This document shows positions 57,139 to 64,000 of a DNA stretch of 64,000 nucleotides, piece after piece. Each line of letters opens with the position of its first letter. Positions within the stretch are counted from its first letter, which is position 1. The notes below the pieces were generated by a model, which was given only the letters and a program-made list of their open reading frames with translations, was not told the origin of the DNA and ran no database searches. The translations under genes and the position numbers were made by a program. The stretch covers positions 99,225 through 163,224 of the forward strand of contig NZ_JAHFZF010000007.1 in the NCBI RefSeq assembly GCF_018619435.1. The letters are read 5' to 3'. This DNA comes from Rhodoferax sp. U11-2br. GTDB taxonomy: Bacteria > Pseudomonadota > Gammaproteobacteria > Burkholderiales > Burkholderiaceae_C.

Positions 57139-58338
57139 ATGGAACAACATATTGACCTGTTCAATTTTGCCGACGACGACGCGGATGAGTTGGATAAACA
57201 AGAACGCTCTGACTTTTTTGCGCAGGCAGTCTTGTACGGCACAGATTGGACTGTCAAAACGATCCTTCAGCAAATTCAAGATGGGAACATTGACTTATCG
57301 CCTGATTTTCAACGGCGAGATGCTTGGTCATCCAAGAATAAAAATCGCTTTATTGAGTCCGTGGCACTTCAGATACCGATTCCTCAAATCGTTCTTGCCG
57401 AGAAGAAGGATCAGCGAGGTTCGTACATTGTTCTGGATGGGAAGCAGCGATTATTAACGCTGGCGCAATTTGCAGCCGACCTAGAACCCAGCCATCCTGT
57501 GCTTGCCCTTTCTAAAGAGGCTCCCCCTTTGCGGCTAAGTGGACTAAAAATCCTAGATCAGCTGAACGGAAAATCGTACTCAGATATGAACAATTCGGAT
57601 GAATTTCTGAGAATTAAGAGGCAGTTTGATAACCATACCATCCGTAGTGCATTGATACGGAATTGGCCCAATGAAGATTATCTTTACGAAGTATTTATTC
57701 GACTAAATACTGGGAGTGCAAAGCTGTCGCCACAAGAGTTGCGCCAAGCGATGAAGCCTGGGGAGTTCACCCAATTCCTGAGTGTAAGGTCTTCTCAGAG
57801 TTCAATCATTCAAAGCATTCTAAATATTGATGGTCCTGATTTTCGCATGCGCGATGTTGATATTTTGTTGAGAATGATTGCTTACTCATATCGATTTCTA
57901 GAATATCGAGGCAATCTTAAAGAGTTTCTTGATAACACGCATGACAATTTAAACTCTAATTGGAGTACTCACGAGTCAACAATAAGTCATCTGGTGGATG
58001 CCATTGAAGATGCACTGCGCTTTCTATCTGACAACCTAGGCTCGCCTGTAAAGGTCGGACGGAGAGTCAAAAGCGGTGAACTTGAAACGGCAGTCAATAG
58101 AGCACTTTTGGACGTTCAATTGGCGTGCGTTCTTTCCCCGGTGAATAGAAAAATCTTTGTTGACAACAATTTGAAAATAGCCGATGTGACGTATGAACTA
58201 TGCATGAATAACGCCGAGTTCGTTGAGGCTATCGCATCAACAACCAAATCTTTGGATGCAGTTCGAAAAAGATATGCAATCTGGAAACGATCAGTAGAAG
58301 CGCGTGTTGGGAAAATTGAGATGGTAGGAAGTCTGTAA
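57139..58338 (+). CDS. DUF262 (GmrS/ParB-like) protein, putative defence component
   Basis: A 399-residue protein with the hallmarks of DUF262: an N-terminal LSPDFQRRDAWS, the nucleotide-site motif VLDGKQRLLTL (about residue 96-106, the DGQQR-like motif) and FIRLNTGSAKLSPQELR (about 185-201). The fold is ParB/Srx-like; in GmrSD and SspE systems this domain binds or hydrolyses NTP and controls a nuclease. No C-terminal DUF1524 HNH domain is seen, so the nuclease role probably lies in the coupled gene. ATG at 57139 has a GAGAG site; 57076 and 57109 are alternatives. The gene is markedly A+T-rich and so probably acquired. Confidence 0.87.
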   Translation: MEQHIDLFNFADDDADELDKQERSDFFAQAVLYGTDWTVKTILQQIQDGNIDLSPDFQRRDAWSSKNKNRFIESVALQIPIPQIVLAEKKDQRGSYIVLDGKQRLLTLAQFAADLEPSHPVLALSKEAPPLRLSGLKILDQLNGKSYSDMNNSDEFLRIKRQFDNHTIRSALIRNWPNEDYLYEVFIRLNTGSAKLSPQELRQAMKPGEFTQFLSVRSSQSSIIQSILNIDGPDFRMRDVDILLRMIAYSYRFLEYRGNLKEFLDNTHDNLNSNWSTHESTISHLVDAIEDALRFLSDNLGSPVKVGRRVKSGELETAVNRALLDVQLACVLSPVNRKIFVDNNLKIADVTYELCMNNAEFVEAIASTTKSLDAVRKRYAIWKRSVEARVGKIEMVGSL

Positions 58339-59111
58339 TGCCCTCTCAATCGCAGCATTTCCAGAATTTGGTTGCGGCTTTTAACACACTTACATCCACT
58401 TATATTTCAACGGGTAGTTCGTCGGTTATCCCTAGTCCTAAGGAGCAAGAGCTAACGAGAGCATTTGTCGCTTTGATGCATGCGGAGATCGAGTTCTATT
58501 TCGAATCGATATGTATTGACATTACTACGTTAGCCAAGTCGGAGTTTAAGGCTGGTCGGATAAGTATCGCAACACTCGGGTTGATTACATTTTCTGGATT
58601 ACCAACTCTCACCGCTGGAGACCTGTTGGTTTCCACTAAAAAAGATCATGCACGGAAGGTTGAGGAGCGATTCTGCAAAGGAGTAGCCTTACTTGAGAAG
58701 TTAATTGAAGGCAATCATGGCATCCGTCAAAAATACTTGGCTCCGCTCTTTATTCCCTTAGGGTTAACACAAGAAGACATCGATCCAAATTGGATAGTGA
58801 GCATAGACACATTTTCCGGCAAGCGAGGTGCATTCGTGCACAAGTCAATGTTTCATGTAGAGGCAGAGTCGAAGAACATAAATCCCCATGACGAAAAGGA
58901 ACTGGTTTCAAGGTTAGTTTTTGATGACCCGACTCTCAAGTTACCAGGCGTGATTTCTTCGATAGAGAGCTTTGATGCTTGGGCTGTTGCTCAAGGAGCG
59001 GTTTCGACCTCGGTTTTCAGAAACAAGCGGCACGGCAGTCTACTGAGGCGCATTTCGTGGCGACTGATAAACCTCGTTAGTCGCTGGGAATATTACCTTC
59101 CAAGCCGTTGA
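58338..59111 (+). CDS. HEPN-domain protein, putative RNase toxin/effector
   Basis: A 257-residue all-helical protein. The first helices (RAFVALMHAEIEFYFESICI) match RiboL-PSP/MAE_28990-type HEPN domains. The active-site R-x4-H motif is present as R163-GAFV-H168 in KRGAFVHKS. The start codon overlaps the DUF262 stop (TAATG), so the two are translationally coupled and likely work in fixed ratio. HEPN proteins with this motif commonly cleave RNA in toxin-antitoxin or abortive infection systems. A+T-rich like its partner. The family link is by pattern only. Confidence 0.75.
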   Translation: MPSQSQHFQNLVAAFNTLTSTYISTGSSSVIPSPKEQELTRAFVALMHAEIEFYFESICIDITTLAKSEFKAGRISIATLGLITFSGLPTLTAGDLLVSTKKDHARKVEERFCKGVALLEKLIEGNHGIRQKYLAPLFIPLGLTQEDIDPNWIVSIDTFSGKRGAFVHKSMFHVEAESKNINPHDEKELVSRLVFDDPTLKLPGVISSIESFDAWAVAQGAVSTSVFRNKRHGSLLRRISWRLINLVSRWEYYLPSR

Positions 59112-59318
59112 CGCCAATATCTCCGGCCCGTCTTGAATGTCCTTGGAGATGCTCCACGACACAGTTTTTTTGATCAGCCCTATAGATGAGCAGTGGTGTG
59201 ACAAGGATTGTTTATATTGAGATAGTTTTGTCACCAATATTCGCAAGCCCCCTCGACCCAGAGTCGCGGCGACTGTTCCCCCCTCTACCCGGGTCGCTTC
59301 ACCACCCGCCAGCCATCC

Positions 59319-59582
59319 TCAGGCCATTTCCGAGTGCCCCCTGCGTTTTCTCTTGGGCTTCACCTCTGGCTCCTCGCACATTCCCGGCCAGCTCCCCAAC
59401 AGGCCACAAGCGGGGCACCATGCGGTGATGCTGGGACACACGATCACCTTCTCCTGGTGGATGTCAGCCGCGAGGGCGTTAGCAACGGTCTGAGCATCAG
59501 GCACTGCCAGCCCCACAGCATGGCAGCGGGGGCACACCTCAGTGGCTAAGGTTTGGGCAGGATTGAAGTCATCAGCAAACAC
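59319..59582 (-). CDS. small protein with two CxxC pairs (zinc-ribbon-like)
   Basis: An 87-residue protein if the GTG at 59582 (with an AGGGGG site) is used; a GTG at 59603 is the alternative. It has CPRCHAVGLAV near residue 17 and CPACGLLGSWPGMC near 55, two cysteine pairs able to hold zinc, and a basic tail (KPKRKRRGHSE). I do not recognise the family. It is leftward between the HEPN gene and the recombinase. The flanks (59112-59318 and 59583-59644) hold nothing else I can support. Confidence 0.45.
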   Translation of the reverse strand: MFADDFNPAQTLATEVCPRCHAVGLAVPDAQTVANALAADIHQEKVIVCPSITAWCPACGLLGSWPGMCEEPEVKPKRKRRGHSEMA

Positions 59583-59644
59583 ACGGAACCCCCTCAGTGC
59601 CACCCAGCGGGCACCGTCAAGCCATCCTACCGCAGCGCCAGCAT

Positions 59645-59769
59645 GGGCTCACAAGTTGTACCTTTTGAGCCTATCTCGTTCGCTGTGAAAATATAGGCTC
59701 ATAAGTTATTGACTTTGTTGTTGAGCTAGGCTCATAATGCAAACACAACATATGACCCTAGGATGAGCC
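59645..59769 (+). promoter_or_regulatory. repeated-site array with promoter ahead of the serine recombinase (res-like)
   Basis: Three direct copies of a G-GGCTCAyAA motif: GGGCTCACAAGTT (59645-59657), AGGCTCATAAGTT (59695-59707) and AGGCTCATAATGC (59728-59740). Inverted versions are TGAGCCTA (59666-59673) and ATGAGCC (59763-59769). A promoter TTGACT (59709-59714), 18 bases, CATAAT (59733-59738) lies within, so the third copy overlaps the -10. This resembles a res site that also autoregulates the recombinase. Confidence 0.6.
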
Positions 59770-60378
59770 ATGACCAGCAGCCCCCGCATTGCTTACTACC
59801 GTGTATCGACCACCGACCAGTCGATTGAGTCCCAACGCTCTGCCATGGGCGGTGGCTTTGCCATGGAATTCAAGGATGAAGGCGTGAGTGGAGCGGTGCA
59901 AGCAGCCAAACGTCCGGGCTTTGCTGCCATGCTTCACGGGCTCACCAAGGGGGCGACGGTGTGTGTTTATGCCGTTGACCGTTTGGGCCGGGATGCCATC
60001 GACGTTCAGGCGACGGTGCGCCAGCTCCTTGATATGGGTGTCTCTGTGCATGTCCATGGCCTGGGTCTCATTGCCAAGGGTGCGGGGGAGTTGATCCTTG
60101 CGGTTCTCGCTCAGGTGGCCGATATGGAGCGCCACCGGATCAACGAGCGCACGGCAGCGGGACGGCAGGCGGCAAAGGAATCGCTGGCACTGACCGGACT
60201 CACCCACAAAGGCAAGACCAGCCTGGGACGACCCACAAAAAGCGACGCCAAAACAGTAGCTGCGTGGCGGAAAGCGTCTGGAGCGAGCCTGAGCGAGACG
60301 GCGGAGAAGTTCGCCCTGTCCTTGGCGACGGTCAAGCGGTACTGCCGGGAGGGCACCGCCGTGGCTGCGTCAGCATAG
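59770..60378 (+). CDS. serine recombinase, resolvase/invertase family
   Basis: A 202-residue recombinase. The catalytic Ser is S13 in YYRVSTTDQS; the Arg cluster is in YAVDRLGRDAIDVQ (about 71-84) and the long E helix in LILAVLAQVADMERHRINER. A GRPTK hinge leads to a C-terminal helix-turn-helix (SLSETAEKFALSLATVKRYC). Size fits small resolvases/invertases, which act on paired sites. The repeated motif directly upstream is the probable target. It is followed by the XRE gene after 57 bases. Confidence 0.92.
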   Translation: MTSSPRIAYYRVSTTDQSIESQRSAMGGGFAMEFKDEGVSGAVQAAKRPGFAAMLHGLTKGATVCVYAVDRLGRDAIDVQATVRQLLDMGVSVHVHGLGLIAKGAGELILAVLAQVADMERHRINERTAAGRQAAKESLALTGLTHKGKTSLGRPTKSDAKTVAAWRKASGASLSETAEKFALSLATVKRYCREGTAVAASA

Positions 60379-60381
60379 TTT

Positions 60382-60417
60382 TACTCGTTTTTCGGATGTA
60401 TACTCACTATACGAGTA
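60382..60417. promoter_or_regulatory. inverted repeat ahead of the XRE regulator, candidate operator
   Basis: TACTCGT (60382-60388) and ACGAGTA (60411-60417) are perfect inverted arms 22 bases apart. Between them lie TATACT (60399-60404), a possible -10 element, and a second TATAC. Position just before the XRE gene suggests autoregulation. Confidence 0.5.
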
Positions 60418-60435
60418 ACAACCCAGGAAATGAGT

Positions 60436-61350
60436 ATGAGCAGCTTTCTCCGCCAACGTCGATCCGCAATGCGACTTTCCCAGGGGGACCTTGCGGAGTC
60501 GCTCGGGGTTTCCCAGCAGACAGTTGCACGGTGGGAGACCTCCGGTCAGGTTCCCGCTAAGTACATCAAAGACCTTGCGGTCCTCTTGGGTGCGCGTGCC
60601 GAGGACTTCCTACCGCGAGGTGAGGAAAGTCCAGGTCGGAAGTCTGCGGTCGGGCCTGTTCAGAAGCAGCACAGCGGGGACGAGGATGACGATGCCACGC
60701 TTCCCTTTGGCGATGTCCAACTTCATTTCAGCGACCGCGATGGCCCATGTGTACACAGCTATCCCGTCACCTGGGGAACGCTCAACGACATCCAGGAACA
60801 ACTTGGGGATGTCGGTATGGGGTTCCTTCGAACGGCTCCCTGGATTCGGTTCGAAACATTGAACAACAAGTGGGTTGCGGTAAACACCCAAGTGCTCGAC
60901 CGAGTGACGTTCGCAGATGACGATGTCGAGGCGATGACATCCTTCGAGCATGAGGAGGTGTACAAGGCCGCACGGGAGCTTTGGCCAGATATGCCAACCG
61001 AGGAGGAGATGCGGCAAGAGGACTATCCGTACTCCACGCGGCTAATTGAGCGCGTACAGAAGGTCATCGCAGCGTTCTCGACCGAGGCCTGGATTGAGTT
61101 GGAAGGATTGACTGTTGACCTCACCTCCGGCGAACGGATATCGGGACTGGTGAACGCGGAAGTCGCTACGTCGCTCGATGCAATGTTTGGGTCGCGGATG
61201 GATGAAGACCTTGAGCCCAATCGATTCCTTCAATTGACCTTTCGGGACAACGGAGTCTTCGAGCATGTGCGACTGGGTGCGGTTCGACGCATTGAGGCAT
61301 CGCTCCTAGCGTTCAACGACGCTTTCGAGCTAGACATCGCCGACCACTGA
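60436..61350 (+). CDS. XRE-family regulator with large C-terminal domain
   Basis: A 304-residue protein. The Cro/CI-type helix-turn-helix spans about residues 3-55 (RLSQGDLAESLGVSQQTVAR). An acidic linker (GDEDDDATLPFG) leads to a C-terminal domain of about 220 residues that I do not recognise; it includes FLRTAPWIRFETLNNKWVAV. It has no Ser/Lys peptidase signature of LexA/CI repressors. ATG at 60436 gives better spacing from AGGA than 60430. It is probably the island's own regulator. Confidence 0.8.
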   Translation: MSSFLRQRRSAMRLSQGDLAESLGVSQQTVARWETSGQVPAKYIKDLAVLLGARAEDFLPRGEESPGRKSAVGPVQKQHSGDEDDDATLPFGDVQLHFSDRDGPCVHSYPVTWGTLNDIQEQLGDVGMGFLRTAPWIRFETLNNKWVAVNTQVLDRVTFADDDVEAMTSFEHEEVYKAARELWPDMPTEEEMRQEDYPYSTRLIERVQKVIAAFSTEAWIELEGLTVDLTSGERISGLVNAEVATSLDAMFGSRMDEDLEPNRFLQLTFRDNGVFEHVRLGAVRRIEASLLAFNDAFELDIADH

Positions 61351-61420
61351 TCGACATCCCCGGCCCATCATCTTTTTCGTGCCTGTCCCGGTGAGGGGAC
61401 GGGTACAAATCCTCATACCT

Positions 61421-62086
61421 ATGCCCATGCAATGTCGTGCCCCTGGCTGCCTAGCCGCAACCTATGGTTACTCCACTTACTGCCAGAACCATAAACAGAA
61501 GCTGCGCCGCCACGGTGCACCTACTCAGGACGGTATCACCGTCCACGAGTTACGCCCTTACGTCACTCTGGTCGAAACACGAAAGGCCAAGAACCCAACC
61601 AGCGAGGCGTGGGCCATTCTCGTAGCCCGTTGGGATGTCGTTCAGGACAACGCTCGGGCCACCCTCCAGCGTTTTGCAGAGGGCCGTGCAGGTAACCGGG
61701 TGGAACGTCTCGCTGCCCATCATCTCGTCAAGGTGGGTCAATCAGTCGAGCCCTGGGTTGTCATCAAGACCGCGCTCGGGCTGTTCATTCTTCAGGAGCA
61801 GCAACCGGCGCGATTCACCAATGATGCGGCCTTTGACTTCCAGTTGGTGCGCCGTGTGCGTGGCCTTACGGATTCCAACGCTGGGGCCTACTGGGACCAC
61901 AACGAGCAAAGGAGCAAGCGGGTCTACCGTGACATTCCTCCCCGCGTCATCCAGGCGATGGCACACCCACTCAAGGCAGCCTTCGGGACTGCGGGGCTGA
62001 TGCTGGCCGCGAAGGAGCGCCAAGACATTGCCAAGGCATCCGATGAGCGCCGACGGCTCACCACCGCTTTGGAGGTCCTGCAATGA
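61421..62086 (+). CDS. hypothetical protein with N-terminal C-C-C-H zinc finger
   Basis: A 221-residue protein. The start (MPMQCRAPGCLAATYGYSTY, then CQNHKQ) has Cys 5, 10 and 21 and His 24, a compact zinc-binding pattern. The rest is helical and charged, without a family I recognise. It overlaps the next ParB-like gene by four bases (ATGA), so the two are coupled. The start could also be 61427 or 61379; no clear ribosome site is present. Confidence 0.65.
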   Translation: MPMQCRAPGCLAATYGYSTYCQNHKQKLRRHGAPTQDGITVHELRPYVTLVETRKAKNPTSEAWAILVARWDVVQDNARATLQRFAEGRAGNRVERLAAHHLVKVGQSVEPWVVIKTALGLFILQEQQPARFTNDAAFDFQLVRRVRGLTDSNAGAYWDHNEQRSKRVYRDIPPRVIQAMAHPLKAAFGTAGLMLAAKERQDIAKASDERRRLTTALEVLQ

Positions 62087-62907
62087 GTCGCATGAGCAAG
62101 AAGAATCCACTGGACGCCTTCGAGGACCTTGTACTGCGTCACTCGTCCGGCAAGCCGCAACCGGCGTCCGTGCCAACGCATTTGCAAGCCCACACAATCA
62201 AGCGCCGACCCGAAGTGTTCCAACACCGTCGCCCTTCCAAAAGTGCTTCCGAGGGCCACATTCGGGAACTCGCTGTTGCCGCAAAGGCACAAGATTTGGA
62301 CCCGCTTACTGTCTGGTGGGATGGCAGGACCTGGACGCTCATTGATGGTCACCACCGTGCCATGGCCTATCTCAAGGCGGGCAAGGGAATGAGCGCAATC
62401 CCCGTTGAGGTATTCGATGGGACTCCAGCGGACGCTCTGGCAAGGGCCGCGAGGGCGAACACCAAGGTCAAGCTGATGATGTCGGTGTCGGAGAAGTCCA
62501 CCGCCGCGTGGCGCATTGTGGTGCTGGTGCCCAACATGAGCAAGAGCGCACAGGCAGTCGCCGCAGGGGTATCGGAGCGCCTCGTTGCCTCCATGCGCAC
62601 CGCGAAGGGCACCCTCGTACGACAAGGCTACTCCCCCTCGGAACTTGCTGAGATGACTTGGGAGAACGCCCGTCGCACCACCAAAGGCGAGGATACCGAT
62701 GACTGGTCACCCGAGGAAGAAGAAAAGCGGATTGAGCAGATGGCATTGGCCTTGAGGAAAGCATTGGGGGCAACCGCCGAGCGCCAGCCGAACATCTTCT
62801 GGCAAGCCATTGAGGTCTACAGCCCCCAGCTGGCACGAGCCATTGCAGATGACCTCGCCCAGCGCCGTGAGGAGGACGCTGAGGATTTCGAAGTGGTCGA
62901 GAAGTAG
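62083..62907 (+). CDS. ParB-like N-terminal domain protein
   Basis: A 274-residue protein with a ParB/Srx-type fold: IRELAVAAKAQDLDPLTVWW and the nucleotide-box motif LIDGHHRAMAYLKAG (about residues 86-100). A helix-turn-helix-like part follows (SKSAQAVAAGVSERLVASM), then an acidic C-terminal end. There is no ParA partner nearby, so plasmid-type partition is not shown; a regulatory or defence role in the island is equally possible. It is coupled to the zinc-finger gene. Confidence 0.75.
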   Translation: MSRMSKKNPLDAFEDLVLRHSSGKPQPASVPTHLQAHTIKRRPEVFQHRRPSKSASEGHIRELAVAAKAQDLDPLTVWWDGRTWTLIDGHHRAMAYLKAGKGMSAIPVEVFDGTPADALARAARANTKVKLMMSVSEKSTAAWRIVVLVPNMSKSAQAVAAGVSERLVASMRTAKGTLVRQGYSPSELAEMTWENARRTTKGEDTDDWSPEEEEKRIEQMALALRKALGATAERQPNIFWQAIEVYSPQLARAIADDLAQRREEDAEDFEVVEK

Positions 62908-62958
62908 CTCCGGCTGTGCATCCCTAGAAGGTGCAATTGCATAGGCTGAGCCGCTTGG

Positions 62959-64000
62959 CTAGGTGGTCCGCTTGGGCACCCTCACACCGAAATCCAGCCC
63001 TTTGAAAGCGCCGTAGAGATACGGCATATCTTCAGGGTCTTTCGTGGGGCTCGATATGTAGGACTCCTGAGCAATCGTTTTACCTGTCTCTCCGTGTCCA
63101 ATGAATGGCTCCACCTTGACTCCCTGCCTATCGCCATTCGTAGCAAAGGTCTTGCGGAATACGTACATGCCTGTGACCTTTTCCGCCTTGGTCGCATCGT
63201 CGTAAAGCCCCGTCGCCCGCAGCAACTCGGTAAAGTCAGCGCCTGCCGCCATGTAGGGATTTCCCCCTTTAACGCGGAAGCTCGGGAACAGGCGATCAGC
63301 GCCAGCCGCCTTCATCCGCTCAAGGTACTCGGGGAACCCCAATCGGACAAGCTCGGGATGCAAAGGCACTAGGCGGGTGTCGCCGGTCTTGATCGACTTC
63401 GTGACGCCCTTGCCTGCTGGCTTGTTTTCGTTGAAATCCAAGTACCAGACCTCACCTTCTTTGCCCCAATCGCATTGGGGATTCAATTGGCATATCTCGC
63501 GGGGGCGTGCGCCCGTGTAGAGGCCAAGCACAGGGAGCCAGTAGCGGGCTTCTTGCGCCGGGTCTTGTGCGATGGCCTGAAACTCCGTGCCATTGAACAG
63601 CCGCACAAGCTCATGCGCTCTGAGGTGACGCTGTTTGTCCTGCACACCACGCCGATCACCCGTGTATGGATAGTCTGCACTTAGGTCGGGAAAGCCGCGC
63701 TTCTTCCGGTCCTTGTAACACTCACGCAGGAACTTCGCGAGCGTCGCCCGGTAGTTGTCCCGGTAGGTGCTCTCGGCGATGCCCTCCCCCTCTTCGTCCT
63801 CAAGTAGCTGGGCTAGGGTCTCCCCCTTTTGCTGATACCGCGTGCCCGCATCCCGTGGAAGCCTGCACACCATCACCAGAAACCGCTTGACGTGCTCCTG
63901 CTCCAGGTCCACCACCGGAAAGGCCGCCCCCACGTCCTCACGAAACATCTTCAGACAGAGTTCGATCTTGCGCCTGTATTGGTTCTGCGGCAGCGTGGCC
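62959..64000 (-). CDS. site-specific tyrosine integrase, 5' end cut by window edge
   Basis: The visible 346 codons hold the core-binding part and the whole catalytic domain. Arg I is in LYTGARPREICQL, the second Arg in MYVFRKTFATNGD, a His in FIGHGETGKT and the Tyr nucleophile in IAQESYISS. The His of the usual H-x-x-R box is replaced (YVFR). The frame stays open to base 64000, so the N-terminus lies outside. It is leftward; with the tRNA-like fragment at 56.5 kb it suggests that the element's intact tRNA and second end lie to the right. Confidence 0.88.
   Translation of the reverse strand, partial: ATLPQNQYRRKIELCLKMFREDVGAAFPVVDLEQEHVKRFLVMVCRLPRDAGTRYQQKGETLAQLLEDEEGEGIAESTYRDNYRATLAKFLRECYKDRKKRGFPDLSADYPYTGDRRGVQDKQRHLRAHELVRLFNGTEFQAIAQDPAQEARYWLPVLGLYTGARPREICQLNPQCDWGKEGEVWYLDFNENKPAGKGVTKSIKTGDTRLVPLHPELVRLGFPEYLERMKAAGADRLFPSFRVKGGNPYMAAGADFTELLRATGLYDDATKAEKVTGMYVFRKTFATNGDRQGVKVEPFIGHGETGKTIAQESYISSPTKDPEDMPYLYGAFKGLDFGVRVPKRTT

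Noticed and set aside
62083..62907. Plasmid partition locus
   Set aside because: The ParB-like protein has no ParA and no parS-like sites are visible, so partition is not claimed.

Overview
The window reads as a chromosomal segment of a betaproteobacterium of the order Burkholderiales, most likely family Comamonadaceae (Rhodoferax-like). The grounds are the overall high G+C, tandem 'MKKSLIALAVLAASGAAMAQ' type porins, a class I PhaC polyhydroxyalkanoate synthase, the recG-oxyR neighbourhood, ubiquinone genes (coq7, ubiA), and a short palindromic dispersed repeat of a kind I associate with this family. This placement is inference from gene content; no database was searched.

Layout. 1-7.4 kb: sugar catabolism, rightward: the tail of a Gfo/Idh/MocA oxidoreductase, galT-galK, then araB-araD-araA and a YqaB-like HAD phosphatase. 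Two small inverted repeats sit ahead of araB. 7.4-11.7 kb: two tandem porins (leftward) and a FadL-type channel. 11.8-17.6 kb: coq7, an OsmC protein, ilvA (with paired palindromes in the osmC/ilvA gap), a cytosolic 5'-nucleotidase and an SbmA/YddA-like ABC exporter. 17.6-25.6 kb: an unknown Pro-rich protein, two alpha/beta hydrolases around an FrhB-like iron-sulfur flavoprotein, phaC, and a polar amino acid ABC importer. 25.8-29.6 kb: a TRAP transporter with TatT, DctP and fused DctQM, led by a small His/Ala-rich protein. 30.1-39.1 kb: initiator tRNA and the spc plus alpha ribosomal operons (rplN to rplQ), transcribed leftward from a visible sigma70-type promoter. 39.7-47.3 kb: proC, dgkA, ubiA, a Dyp-type peroxidase, oxyR, recG and an acyltransferase. 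47.5-51.8 kb: a signalling cluster (CHASE3 histidine kinase, NarL-type regulator, lone receiver, Crp/Fnr-like regulator) and an OmpA-like lipoprotein. 52-56.4 kb: queA, an HD-GYP protein, tgt and a small membrane protein, so both late steps of queuosine tRNA modification lie together.

From about 56.5 kb the character changes. A fragment resembling a tRNA 3' end with its terminator appears to mark the left edge of an integrative element that runs past the right edge of the window and carries a tyrosine integrase (cut at 64000). Its cargo begins with an A+T-rich, translationally coupled pair: a DUF262 (GmrS/ParB-like) protein and a HEPN-domain protein. This is the best candidate for an anti-phage or toxin-type system here. 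It is followed by a zinc-ribbon protein, a serine recombinase behind an array of repeated sites, an XRE regulator behind an inverted repeat, and a zinc-finger/ParB-like pair.
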